From the NCBI RefSeq assembly GCF_019175385.1, contig NC_083339.1:112887601-112951600 (forward strand): a stretch of 64,000 nucleotides of DNA, given 5' to 3'. A program made the position numbers and the translations under genes. Positions 10,450 through 21,383 of the stretch are shown piece by piece; positions within the stretch are counted from its first letter, which is position 1, and each line of letters starts with the position of its first letter. The notes beneath the pieces are model-generated. The model made no database searches and was not told the DNA's origin. It was given only the letters and a program-made list of their open reading frames with translations. This DNA is from Lycium barbarum. Taxonomy: Eukaryota; Streptophyta; Magnoliopsida; Solanales; Solanaceae.

Positions 10450-11511
10450 TACAACTAAATAAAAACAATTGAATAAAAGTACAAATACAATATTCGAACA
10501 AGGACACCAACTGCTAGGCTAACCAAATATGTGCAGACTTTTACCTGCAGCAGTATATAAAGAGTGTTTGCTTCAAGACTAATGCTATAGATTTCTTAAG
10601 TTCTAGCATGAAAAATTAAAAATATATATGTCATGTGCATCTTCTTCGGCTAAACAACTAATGATTCTTTGAAGGAAGATTTAGAGCGCATAAAGATGAT
10701 AAGCTAGTCTTGGGCGCATAAAGATGATAAGTAAGTCATAAAATCATTTATGAGTAAGAATTCATGAAAAAGGAAAAAGAAGGAGAAACGGTTTTCTATG
10801 ATAATTATGTTGAGAACGTGTGTAGAAGAAGTAAATGGACAGTATGAAATGAATGCCCTCAATATTAAATTGGTTCATCGAATTTTGACAGTTTGAAGCA
10901 TTAAAGTACTACTGCTTCTTCTAATTCATCCGGTTCACTTCTAATGTAATTAAAAAAAAATTATTTAATTGAATGTTCCTTTTTAATTCTTTAGGGGTAA
11001 AATGGTGACTCATAATTTAAAGGATATTATGGTAATCTAACTTTGCACTAAGTGGCTTGCCGCTTTTAGTATTACTAGTCTCTATGTTCGTGCTTTGGAC
11101 GAATATATTTTGCGTCAAATACTATGAAATGCGTATTTTAGATTAATAAACTTTCAGCTTATATATTCTAAAAAAATAATTATCAAGTATTTCAATTTTA
11201 TCCAATACGGAATAATTTTCTTACAAAAATTATATAATTATTAAAGTCATATATAAACGATCAATATTATCAAATCAACATTTCACACGTTTTTTTCTTT
11301 TCGAATGCGCAATGCTTTTAAACATGAAATGGAAATGGTAAAAAATGTCCCTAACGTATTGAAAATGGTTTAAATTTGCTCTCTTCCCCCTATTGGACCC
11401 CTATTTCGCTTAACGTTAGTTTTCAGATTAAAATTGCCCCTCCTTCCACCTATTGGGCACCCAATTGCCTTTACAATTTAAAATGTCCCTCCTTTTAATA
11501 GGATTATTAAA
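10450..11511. other. Gene-free stretch
   Basis: AT-rich sequence with no credible coding frame. Segments around 11,340-11,470 with repeated 'cccctccttcc'-type blocks look repetitive, but I could not define ends. Confidence 0.45.
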
Positions 11512-11529
11512 TATCATATGTATGATTTT

Positions 11530-11593
11530 TTTTTTTTTGATGACATGAGAACCCGCAGCCGCTACCCTTCGGGTGCGTACTGGGTAAACCCAG
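11530..11593 (-). mobile_element. Truncated non-LTR retroposon scrap with 18-bp target duplication
   Basis: A poly(T) run is followed by 'gacatgagaacccgcagccg' and 'cttcgggtgcgtactgggta', so the sequence reads as a minus-strand 3' end with a poly(A) tail. It is flanked by the perfect 18-bp direct repeat TATCATATGTATGATTTT at 11512-11529 and 11594-11611. Tail plus long duplication indicates target-primed reverse transcription. The family (SINE or LINE 3' end) is not certain. Confidence 0.7.
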
Positions 11594-12651
11594 TATCATA
11601 TGTATGATTTTAATTAAATAGATTGTACTGATTTATTGGTCCACATAGATATTAGACCCAGCCCATAAGTAATCCCACCCATCCCAATTTATTATGTAGC
11701 TTAATTAGTAATATTTTGTTAATAGTTAATTAGAAATTCAAAGTCCTACATATTGGATAAAATTTTAAAGGTTAAGAATTTTATTCAAACATTGTTATAT
11801 TTGTTTTACTCATTGTCTTAAAATAAATACTTTAGTTTAATGACACTTTTTATTTTTAATATGAACCATAAGAGGTAAAAGGTAAACTAACACCTAAACC
11901 CCATTAACGTACGGTCTATGTTGGAATTCAAATTTTACACGCTTAACAGTCTTCAATTAATTAGATTAGGATTGAAATTGAGAAACAACTTTTGTTTCAA
12001 ACTCTATTTTACCTGTGATAAATTTATTTTACCAAAATAGCCAATAAGAATATAATAGAGTTAGATTAAAAGGGTACTTAAATCGATCAATATTTTACGG
12101 ATATTTTTATCGTTCAACATTGTTATTCGTCTCCGGTCTCTTAGAAATGTGTGCTGCAAAATTTTGCTCTCCAATATTACATTTCTATATCATTCAATTT
12201 ATTTGGTGTAAGCTAAAGATAATATGAGATCACCATACCCAATAAGAAGATTAGAATGAAAAAGTAATATTAATAAATGAACAATAATGCCAAGAAATTA
12301 AATTAGAAGTAGTTGCATTCCTATGTTGTCTTGATCTCAACCCTTTATTTAAGTTTTTATCGAAACAAAAGAAGTCATGTTAAGTATTAGCAGGAAACAA
12401 AAAACAAAAAGCAAAAAGCACGTCAATAATTAATATAACTAGGGATTTTTTTTCCTTAGTCTTATTTTGCTTGAACTTGCTAATTCTTAAAACTCAAAGA
12501 AATATTTATTTTGGTTAACAATAGTTATGTGATAATGACAGGAATCCTTGTCTCCTACTAACTCAACTTTAGAAGGGAAAAAATGGAAATAGGGAGTATG
12601 TTGGTTTTAGATTTTTATTTTTCAGTTGAATTCGAAGTCCTAGATTGTAGG

Positions 12652-12731
12652 AAAAAAATGAATACAACAATTTTATCCAATATGAAATTATAAAAAAATG
12701 AATACAACAATTTTATCCAATATGAAATTAT
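12652..12731 (+). repeat. Perfect 40-bp tandem duplication (2 copies)
   Basis: The 40-bp unit beginning AAAAAAATGAATACAACAAT occurs at 12652-12691 and again at 12692-12731 without mismatch, so it is a recent duplication. Confidence 0.9.
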
Positions 12732-12821
12732 GTTTTAGATAAAAATTTAACTTAAAAAGATATATAAGTCGTTCAATATTTGAAGAATATTTTGTTCAAC
12801 CAGAATTTATATTCATGCTTT

Positions 12822-12864
<43 letters not shown>
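12822..12864 (+). repeat. (AAT)n microsatellite
   Basis: About 13 uninterrupted AAT/TAA units. Confidence 0.95.
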
Positions 12865-13976
12865 GAAGATTATATGATAATTAGTGGAACTTGTGATTTA
12901 CTTCTAAAGACATGAATTTTTTTTGGTCTCCCTGTTAAAGTTGGCAACTTAACCTGACTTCATGAGCTCAGTTGATTCTTGAATTAGTAGCTTTCAACAT
13001 AAACCTTTCGATTCATCAAATTTATTTGATTACATCTAGATCTCGTTTGCTAGATATATACTATATAGTCACTAACAGGAGTGAGATTTACTGTCTGTCA
13101 GCCGTGACCTTCCCCTGGTCCCCATATTTGAAGACTGTACATTTACTTACGATTGTACAAATAATGTACGTTCAGAAGTTTCTAGATCAGTTTCTATGTC
13201 ATAATTAAGACTTGTATCAAATTCTTTTGTTAGTTCTTGTGCCAGGCATTACAAAGTGGTCCTGCAAAAGGGGGTGGTGATGGCTAACATCCAGCAAGTA
13301 CAGGCCTGTACGTCCTTGTCGAAAAACAAAAAGTACAGTACCATAATGAAAATTAATTGAGGATGACTCCTTTGGAGATGGGGACCATTCTTATCGTTTT
13401 AGTTCTCACTCTTCAAAATCAAGTTTTCTTTGGCTGCATAAAGGTTTAATAATGGAGTTATTGTTCAAACCTTGCTTCAGACATTCCAACAAACCACGCT
13501 CCAAATTCTCCCCACTGAGCTAATGTATGGTAATTTGTGATGATATTTAAAACTGGATCACCAATTCAGCCACAAATATAACACTCTCGTTGAGTCCTCG
13601 CCAAAGAGGTTCACTAAAGAGAATATTTAGGGACCACATTGTTCGTCCATATATGAAAATATCCAGGAAGCAAGACTAGGAAGTTTGATGCAATTATATC
13701 AAAAGTGTCAACAAGTAAATTGCTGTTCAACTGCTCACAAATATTAAACATTTCTTCAAATTGAAAATTGACACTAAGATGAGCTCCATAAGTACAAATT
13801 TGCTCCTCAAAAACAATTATGCTGCGTTACTGCTGATTTACAGACCTGTGTGACATAAAAATACAGAGATGCAAGCTATATAAAGAGGGATTAACAAAAT
13901 GACCTCGGCTCTATCATAAACTTTATGGTATCAAACAAAGACAACACTCTATAGCAAATTGAGATCATTCTTTCTT

Positions 13977-14539
13977 TTTATTTTTTGCTTTTTTAAAAAA
14001 AAAAAAATCAGGTAGGCTCCTCATTACATGACTGGTGACCACTCACATGAGACAACTACCACTATATGTCAATCTCAAACTATACTACATGAATCCTCCA
14101 TATGCATTCGGCTCTAACGAAAGTCACTATTCTAAACTCAAATATCTGTCTTCTAAGATAAACTCTCCAAAAGTTAGATGCACATTCTTCATAATTAACA
14201 ATGATTTGTTAATAGTGATAAACAACTTTACTAATCAATCATCACATTGAGGGATAAACAAAAATTGTTGGTGAAACCAGCTAAGAAAGATATGGCCCAA
14301 GTCTTGCCAGATCCTCGTCAAATGGAAAACAGAGTAAGAAGTGAACAACGAAAATACATGGTAGCAGTTCCAAATCACTTCCAACAGCAAAATCAATTTT
14401 CCAAGGTATATTACAGTGGTTCTCAAACCCACATGCTACTTTGATGCTCCAGCAACTTCAAGGTGTAATTCTACAAGTACCACTTTCAACTTAACAACCC
14501 TACAGACATTACCCAAGGATCAAAACAGCTTCAAGCAAT
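13977..14539 (-). other. Probable 3' UTR and polyadenylation region of the RS-type splicing factor
   Basis: Downstream of the TAA at 14540-14542 on the minus strand there is no further coding sequence. An AATAAA-like signal on the minus strand lies at about 13977-13982, inside a T-rich plus-strand run. The UTR end is inferred and could be nearer the stop codon. Confidence 0.35.
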
Positions 14540-17399
14540 TTAGGAGCGTGATCTTTCCCGAGCTGGAGGTGAACGACTGCATCACCAACAGAATGATTGA
14601 AGTACAACACTTATTAGGATGACATCATAATTGAGAACAGGCAATGGAGAACAAAGACATCAAAAGAACGGCCACACAAAAGGAAAGCGAACTAGTAAGA
14701 TGCAAACCTCCGGTATCGCTCTGAACTTTCCTTCGCATCACGTACAGGACTTTCGACTGGTTCACGTTTAGGACCTGGGCTGCTGCCATGATTATAACCA
14801 TCTGGGCTATATTTCTCTCTCCTCTCCCTTTGAGGACTAGGACTGGGTCTATCATCAAAACCAGGACTTCTGCTTTTCAGCGGACTGCTCGTAAGGCCAT
14901 TTCCTAGATCTGCTCTTTCCCTACGAGGGCTAGGGCTACGAACATTGTCATGACCACGATTTCTTTCCTTTCCTACAGCTGGACTATGGTCACGGCCATA
15001 CTCAGAATTCCTTTCCCTATGCTTAGGACTTCGACTACGTCCACGACCATAATCAGGAGTTAGCCGATCTCGTCCACGACCATAATCAGGAGTTAGCCGA
15101 TCTCTACCACGACCATAGTCAGGACTTGGCCGATCTCTACCACGGCCATAGTCAGGACTTGGCCGATCTCGACCACGACCATAGTCTGGACTCAGCCGAT
15201 CTCTTCCATAAGGACTACGAGATCGAACTCGGTCATAACCTCTCCTAGGTGATCTATCATTGGTTTTACCAGGACCGTGTCCATTTTTCCTATCATCATC
15301 ATCTTTGATTGCATACTCCACTGTGATAACTCGATCCATCAGCTTACTGCACTTACACAAGTACTAGGCAGTCAAACTAAGGCTCAGGTCAAATTAAATA
15401 GAAATTTCGAAACTACATGCCCAATTCCAACAAAAATTGACGAAAGCGTATAAGTACCTCATATTTGTAGCATCCAGGGCTCTAGTGGCATCCTCCTGTG
15501 TTTCAAATTGAATAAATGCAAAATTCCTTCGGATCCTTATATTGAGTATTTTTCCATGTGGATCAAAATGCCTTTCCAGATCCCTTGTCCTAGTATTATG
15601 TGGATCAAAATTTATGACAAACAAGGTCTTGGATACTCTAAAGCTTGATGAAGATTTTCTAGAACCCTCGGGCTTCCTGCTCCGTTCTTCCTGTAGCACA
15701 GCAACAAAAACACATCATAAACTTGAAATCATCACATTTGTGTGTGTGTGTGTGTGAGAGAGAGGGGGGGGGGGGGGGGGGATGGGGGGATTACCTTTGA
15801 CCACTCAACACGAAGCCTTCGTCCTTTTCTGCCAAATTCTACTCGGTCAAGTGCCTGAATAGCATCCTCTGCGTCTCTTTCATCATCCATATAAACAAAA
15901 GCAAAACCTGAAGTTTGATCAAATAAATAGACTGAAGATTAAACAAAAACTCAGTAGGTGATAATAAGAACCCTCCGATGAAGGATTCCATTACTCGTAA
16001 ATGCTCAAAAAGAAAAGGAAAGATAACTTTATGTAGCAGATGCGCAAACCGTCTAGTATTTGATCGCATTACAATCACTCTGTCAAATCTAGAAACTTTG
16101 GCCGTTAAAATCAGCGACAGACCTTCATTGATGGACTAAAGATGCCAGGGAAAGGTGGATGTCACATGATGGGATAATGTAAAAGAGTGCCTTCTCCATT
16201 TTAAACTGCTGCCTCAGCTTCGAGGTCGGCATTGTGACAAGTCTGAAAATGAAGGCGGGGCAAAATTCACGAGGAATGGAGGGCAATAGTGACAGGATAA
16301 TATGTGATTGTGATGCCGTGATGGATCGGAGAGCCCTTCTTGAAACAAGAAGAGAAACTTGTCACGGTCAGGAAACGAAATAGACACCGTCCATCAGCAA
16401 TGGGTACGGACATTGCAATGTTATCCTGCGCCAAAGAATCAGTTGAGTATGGGGGTCTACACTTTAAAAAATACACTTTTTCGGTAAACATATCCTAACA
16501 CCCGCCTGAACTCAGACTTCTATTGTTGAGCCAAATGAGCTTACGGGATCTCCCATCCAACATAGCCAAAATGTAAAGATGGAATGCAGCATCCACAGCC
16601 GACCAATTTGTGGTCATTTGAGTCTTTGAGCAGTGAAACCACAGAATGGGCCAAGGGATGCTATAACCATGTTCTTATTTCATGACTCAATTTGCTTTGC
16701 CACACCAGCTTTATTGTTGCTGCTTCAAGGAACTTTACCAAGGCACATACTTCACATAATCTTGTCCAATCTTACTAGGTAGTCAATAGTGGCGAGCTCT
16801 GTCTTACTCGGATTGCAAACAACTTTGTTTAGCTGTATGTATATAATTGATGTACCATTGGCAAAATAACACTTGGCCCAGACCATTTGATGCCATAGTG
16901 CTTGTTGCCCATAGCTGACAAGACATTTTTTTTTTATAAGGCCCATAGTTGACAAGACATAAGGAATAAAGATCATACAGAAGAATGAATCTGGTTATCT
17001 ACAACTACCCTAGTAGATGGAAATCACCCGGGAACCTACTGCAGGAACAAACTCATTTGCAGTAAGATGTGCATGTACCACGAATTATATTCTAAGATAC
17101 ACGGAAGGTCGCGCATACAAGTAGTTAGCGAGACAGCCAATTCATCAAGTATACTATAATTTTATCCAAAAAAAAAAAAACTATCAAACATGGTCACCAC
17201 TTATATCCACAATTTAAAACAGAAAATAGCACGATAAGGTTAGAAATAAGATAAGTGGCACTGAGAAAAAATTGACAAGTGTCACAAGCTTACCAGACTT
17301 CATATCCACCCTATCAACCTTCCCGTATCTTTTGAAAAGCCTTTCCAGCTCAGACTGTCTGGTCTCAAACTCAAAGTTACCACAGAAAATTGGCCTCAT
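14540..17399 (-). CDS. RS40-like: Arginine/serine-rich splicing factor, RS subfamily (RS31/RS40/RS41 type)
   Basis: An SR protein of the plant-specific RS subfamily, which acts in the nucleus in splice-site choice and spliceosome assembly. The coding exons on the minus strand are 17399-17294, 15907-15795, 15690-15458, 15346-14708 and 14576-14540. All introns are GT-AG and phases join exactly, giving 375 residues. RRM1 spans about 3-72, with RNP2 IFCGNF at 4-9 and RNP1 GFAFVYMD at 36-43. RRM2 spans about 95-163, with LFVINF at 96-101 and RNFAFIQF at 128-135. The RS domain (about 170-375) contains five 11-residue [11 protein letters not shown] units at about 203-252 and ends PPARERSRS. The start MRPIFCGNF is the conserved family start; in-frame codons upstream lie in intron. 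No disruption is seen, so the gene looks functional. RS40/RS41 rather than RS31 is suggested by the [12 protein letters not shown] block and the DYGRGR repeats. Confidence 0.93.
15030..15195 (-). repeat. 33-bp tandem repeats in the RS domain
   Basis: Five 33-bp units within the large coding exon, each encoding [11 protein letters not shown] or [11 protein letters not shown]. On the plus strand 'gccgatct' recurs every 33 bp. The period is a multiple of three, so unit gain or loss keeps the frame. Confidence 0.9.
15691..15794 (-). other. 104-nt intron dominated by a CA/CT/poly(C) tract
   Basis: The intron between coding exons two and three is only 104 nt. On the plus strand it contains (TG)9 at 15739-15756, an AG run and 18 G at 15764-15781, so the pre-mRNA carries poly(C), CU and CA runs directly after the donor site. 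Acceptor and donor remain canonical. Confidence 0.9.
15908..17293 (-). other. Long intron after RRM1's first exon (candidate alternative-splicing intron)
   Basis: A 1,386-nt intron that splits RRM1 between MKSG and FAFVYM, the position where RS-subfamily genes in Arabidopsis carry their long, alternatively spliced intron. Canonical GT-AG ends. I could not identify the alternative exon by eye. Confidence 0.7.
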
Positions 17400-17719
17400 C
17401 CTGGCTGAACAGACAATGTCAGGACTGCTAAACCTGAGATGAGACAAGTAGATGTGTAAGGCTAACAGGTAATAGGAAAAGAACAGTTTCATCTATAACT
17501 AATGTGATTAATTGCAGTAGAACAGTTGAGCATTTAACATTTTTCCATGGATTGTGTTTAGATTAGGTTACACCCTTCCATTCAGGCATTTAACATCTCC
17601 TTTGAAAAGGAAATGCTCTCCATTCAGTAAATTAGCAGTTAGATCACATTAACTAAACCGGAAACAGCAAATACATGAACTGTTACACAATAGATCCTTT
17701 TACAATGTAAAAAACTCAC

Positions 17720-17784
17720 TGGCTGTAGATTGTCCACCGAGTTGGTTCAAACTTGATCTCTTGGGAGGATATTTGACCCACTGC
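17720..17784 (-). other. Candidate internal 5' UTR exon of the splicing-factor gene
   Basis: On the minus strand the segment follows a 'gtgccacag' acceptor and is followed by a strong GTGAGT donor. It contains no start codon likely to compete. Its use is only a prediction from splice signals. Confidence 0.3.
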
Positions 17785-18180
17785 CTGTGGCACCCAGCGC
17801 GATTTTCACAACAAAATCACTGGCTTAGATTACACTATTAAAGTCATCTCATAATGATATCAGTTCCGAGTCAAAAACCTACTACTCGTTAAAAAGGCCA
17901 ATAGGCACCCATTATGCTCCTAAAGATTCGAAGCTCGCTATCTCAAGAATTTTAAATATTGAACGAATTACCCTAAGCTTTCTTCTTGAATTTCATTTTT
18001 TAGTAATGGTAGTACTTGATTCACCTTGCACGCATCTTCCCACCAGTGGTCCACCAAGGATTAGGCAGATGAGAAGAAATCACTTACTTTCTGCCTCCTG
18101 CTAGAATTTGAATATGTATTCTAACTTTATTAACCGCAGGCCACACCCTTGTGTGCTTTCTTGAGAAGATGGCACAAAAG

Positions 18181-18941
18181 TAGTGGTGGCAAATGGGCGG
18201 GTTGGGTTGGATTTGGGCGGGTTGAAAACGGATTGAATACAAACAGGTTGACTTGCAACCCATCCATATTAATACCGGTGAAAAAATGGGTAGGGTAAAT
18301 AATGGTCCTGCCCCCATTTTATCTCCTAAAGCTTTTATGAAATAGACTAGCTAGCCTAAGATCTTGAAATGGCAAAGAGAAGAAACAACTGGAGCTCTAA
18401 TTATAAACCAAGCCACTAACCCTGGAAAAATACAAACTAAAACTGAATCCTTTCATTCGATCAACAATGAACTTACAACTGTTATTGAGAAGAATTCAAT
18501 ATTTTTTAATGCCAAAATCGAAAAATCCTGTTTCCAAATTTTACAGAAACAGAACATAATTGCCTTCCAACTCTTTAAGGCTATTCAGATTATACAAGTT
18601 AAAGATGTAGTAAAAAGAAGTCTACAGAACTCCGAATTAGCAAAAAAGGATTATACAAGAGCCTCTCCCAACTAAGCTCTATTTTGTTATTAACCATACG
18701 AAGTTGTATGTAGATGTGAATGATGATTCTTGAAATAGTCTAAAATCACTGCTTTAGCTTTAAAGCTCTTCAACTTGGCCAGTTAGCCTTAGCATGTATA
18801 CTATCCATATTTTACCCATATTCTTACGGGTTAATATGGGCTTCAGCCCATATTGTACCCATAAAGATATCACTCACCAAACCGTTAAAATACTGGCAGC
18901 TGAGCAGGTTAACAAAATATGGGCTTATTTTGCCAGCACTA
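18181..18941. mobile_element. hAT-like non-autonomous element inside the 5' UTR intron
   Basis: The left end TAGTGGTGGCAAATGGGC pairs with the right end 'gggcttattttgccagcacta' read in reverse. The flanking 8-mers CACAAAAG and CGCAAGAG match at 6 of 8 positions, consistent with an old hAT 8-bp duplication. Internal 'gggcgggttgggttgg' and 'aacccatcc' blocks are typical of a widespread plant hAT MITE family. No transposase. Confidence 0.65.
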
Positions 18942-19290
18942 CGCAAGAGTCACTTAATTGGTCTAACTAAGATCTTCTTAAATTTTTTAAGAATATGACG
19001 ATAGGTGAGTTCTAAACTCACGCAACTTGAATGAACAAGAGCATCAAACTGGTCTAAGAAAAATCTTAATTTAGTAGTTGGATAGTTAATTTAAAAAATG
19101 CACATCACATCGCATCATTTAACTCCTGAGAGCTAATTTTGGAACTATACTATAAACAAGAATGAGTTCCCATCCAATACATAACATTTTCAAGTTCTTC
19201 TTAAAACCGACCTAACTCTCAGTTAAGTGGAAACTCAGGCACCAAAACTGTTAAACTTCATCATTGACAGATGAAATGCTAGATCTGAAA

Positions 19291-19476
19291 CAGGGGCGGA
19301 GGTAGGTTGGGCCGATGGGATCCGAACCCCCTTCGGCAAAAAAATACACTGTTATATGCAATGTTAGAATTAGTTTTTATGTATATATAGTCGATGTCGA
19401 ACCCCCTTAAACTTTTTCGTATATTTACTTCTTTATATTTTGAACCCCCTTAATAAAAATCCTGGCTCCGCCACTG
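19291..19476. mobile_element. Solanaceae-type short inverted-repeat element in the 5' UTR intron
   Basis: Starts CAGGGGCGGAGGTAGG and ends CCTGGCTCCGCCACTG, which are inverted repeats. Inside, 'gaaccccctta' occurs repeatedly. I recall this 'caggggcgga ... tccgccactg' family as very abundant in nightshades. The flanking 8-mers GATCTGAA and ATTCTGAA are similar, suggesting a decayed 8-bp duplication. Confidence 0.7.
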
Positions 19477-19989
19477 AATTCTGAACGTCTCGATATCGAA
19501 GCCAACACAGAGATGTAAATATCAACTGCTTGTATTGAAAGATGTGAAGTGATTACAAAGAAGAGGAAAATATCTACCCCTGCAGCTGTAATTTATAAGC
19601 TAACTAATTGTTAACCTTCACACCCAACTAACTGCTAACCTACACTCCAAATTTGGCTTTAACCGACTTAGTGAACTACACATATGAGTAATATTTACAA
19701 AAGTGCTACATTATCATTTCAACAAAAACCTTCAATTCCACAACCAAATAGGAACTACACATACAATGTTTTTCAAGCAGCTAAACAAATAAAATTTAAG
19801 TAGCTTCACAAAATAAATGTTGCAACAATTAACATCGGGAATAGCATTTCCTTCCGCATAACGAAAAAGCACGTGCATTTATCTAAGTAGATTGAAGTTC
19901 GTAAGGAATAAGATGTTAGATTCCGTTAAACGGTGACATCTGTTAGTACACAAATTAGAAGAAAAATGTACAAAGATCCAAGAGTTTAC

Positions 19990-20035
19990 CTCCTGTTGTC
20001 TTAGGAAACCCTAACTGCAACAACAAGCGAAAGTA
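19990..20035 (-). other. First (non-coding) exon of the splicing-factor gene
   Basis: Minus-strand segment ending in GACAACAGGAG followed by GTAAAC. The transcription start is placed about 30 nt after the TATA-like element and is approximate. The exon contains a telo-box. Confidence 0.45.
20006..20014 (+). promoter_or_regulatory. Telo-box AAACCCTAA
   Basis: AAACCCTAA in the first exon, near the inferred start. Telo-boxes occur near the start sites of many plant genes for translation, ribosome and RNA-processing functions. The sequence match is exact; function is inferred. Confidence 0.45.
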
Positions 20036-20062
20036 TCTTCGCGAAAATTGTCAGTCAGAGGT

Positions 20063-20074
20063 CTATTATATTTA
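20063..20074 (-). promoter_or_regulatory. TATA-like element of the splicing-factor gene
   Basis: Minus-strand TAAATATAATAG about 75 nt upstream of the first-exon donor. The position suits a short first exon. Not experimentally fixed. Confidence 0.35.
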
Positions 20075-20222
20075 GCTGCACCTCTCCTCTTTGACGAAAA
20101 CACCCTTCACTTCCTCATATTTTTTTTTTTTTTTTTTAACAATTTGTTTTTTAATTGCCAGAATAATCATCCTTTATTCTTTTCTTTATTTGTTATTTTT
20201 ATTTAAACGATATAATTAAGTA

Positions 20223-20477
20223 GGAAAAAACTCAAATATGTCATCGAACTATTAGAAATGTACTGTTCACGCCGCTCGTTAATAGTTCGGCATAAACATC
20301 TCACCATCGCGACTCATTTGGTTCATTTGTGTGTCACTACTACCATCAGATTTTGTCACGTGACATTATCTAAACCATTCATTAGTTACCATCCCCCATT
20401 CGTCCTATCACTTCCTTTTACGAGTGACATATGTGAGTTGTTTTGTTATGTTCAGTGACATATTTGAGTCTTTTTCC
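20223..20477. mobile_element. Inverted-repeat MITE next to the splicing-factor promoter
   Basis: The left end GGAAAAAACTCAAATATGTC and the right end GACATATTTGAGTCTTTTTCC are inverted repeats extending inward to CATCGAAC/GTTCAGTG. About 255 bp with no coding frame. The flanking target duplication is not exact. It begins roughly 150 bp upstream of the TATA-like element. Confidence 0.6.
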
Positions 20478-21383
20478 AAGTTTAAACTCAACTAATACAT
20501 TGATTAGGATACAAAGGAAAGACAAGAGTAATAAAAAGATAGAGAGAGAAGGATGTTGCCGATCAGTTAAGCAACTCATCACAATCTCCTGGAATCACTG
20601 CTTCAAACTCAAACAGCTCCGCAGGTCCCACTCTTACTTCGAACCGAATCTGCATCACAAAAATTGCAGCAAGCGTAGTATATGTACGGGAAGCACGTGT
20701 TCTCAGATATCTCGTCGACTGATAACAAAAGAATTAATGACGAAATAATAAGAAAAATCTTGTTTAACCTTACCAGCTTACCTTAACTTAGAATTGAACC
20801 ATCAACGGGATAAAGGATAATCAAATACTAAGTAAAGTCAAATACTCAAGTAATCAAATAATTAGAGAGACAATCAATCAATAGTCAAGTAAGAAAATGA
20901 ATGATACAATGTTGTATGCTCCCGGTAGACACACAGAGCTTCATAGGACTGTACGAAAAATGTGATGCACAGGGTACTGCTAAGTCCATATACCGCCTAG
21001 AATACCCTATCACATTGAGCAACTAACCTTTTGAGGCTAAAATATCATGCAACCGACTTTAAGAGGCCAAAATATCCATCAACCAACCATTTAGGTTAAA
21101 GAATCATCAGTTTCCTCTGAATCCACATCTCCCAGATCACACTGAGACAAATGAAATGCATATGCGTAATAAATAACATAACAGCATGAATATCTCAATA
21201 ATCTAGTCATGACAGTCAACAGACTCAACTAAGTTCAACAATTTGATTATCACAAGTGTATGAGATTTCATATAGTGAAGAGTACAACTAAACAATCAAG
21301 TTAGAAAGTAGCACATAACAACTAATCCCTACAAGTTTTGGCATCTTGGATTACGATCCACAAGTAACAAGAATGCCATGTTA
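20478..21383. other. Gene-poor stretch with one unexplained minus-strand frame
   Basis: Mostly non-coding. On the minus strand, after a possible acceptor ('gttatcag' read 5'-3' near 20,720), an open frame runs to a TGA at about 20,563 and ends in the peptide FEAVIPGDCDELLN. I do not recognise it and it may be chance. The plus-strand frame at 20443-20748 overlaps it and is low-complexity. Confidence 0.3.

Larger units (their letters stand above)
11612..13976. other. Gene-free flank downstream of the splicing-factor gene
   Basis: AT-rich to about 13,000, then more balanced sequence up to the gene's 3' end. It contains the tandem duplication and AAT microsatellite listed separately. I see no convincing coding exon. 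The 13,200-13,900 part has a composition that could be old exon or UTR, but no domain emerges on either strand. Confidence 0.4.
17405..19989 (-). other. Long 5' UTR intron region of the splicing-factor gene
   Basis: From the donor after 19990 (GAG|GTAAAC) to an acceptor just upstream of the ATG (TTCAG at 17405-17409, or CCAG at 17401-17404). About 2.6 kb, with two inverted-repeat insertions. It may be divided by the candidate exon at 17720-17784. Confidence 0.55.

Noticed and set aside
14247..14444. Overlapping 65-codon frames on both strands
   Set aside because: Position is the 3' UTR of the splicing-factor gene, after its conserved RS-rich end and stop.
15839..16078. 79-codon minus-strand frame overlapping a coding exon
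   Set aside because: It is mainly intron in a different frame from the RRM exon 15795-15907.
18364..18675. 103-codon plus-strand frame
   Set aside because: It lies in the hAT-like element within the splicing-factor 5' UTR intron on the opposite strand, with no recognisable domain.
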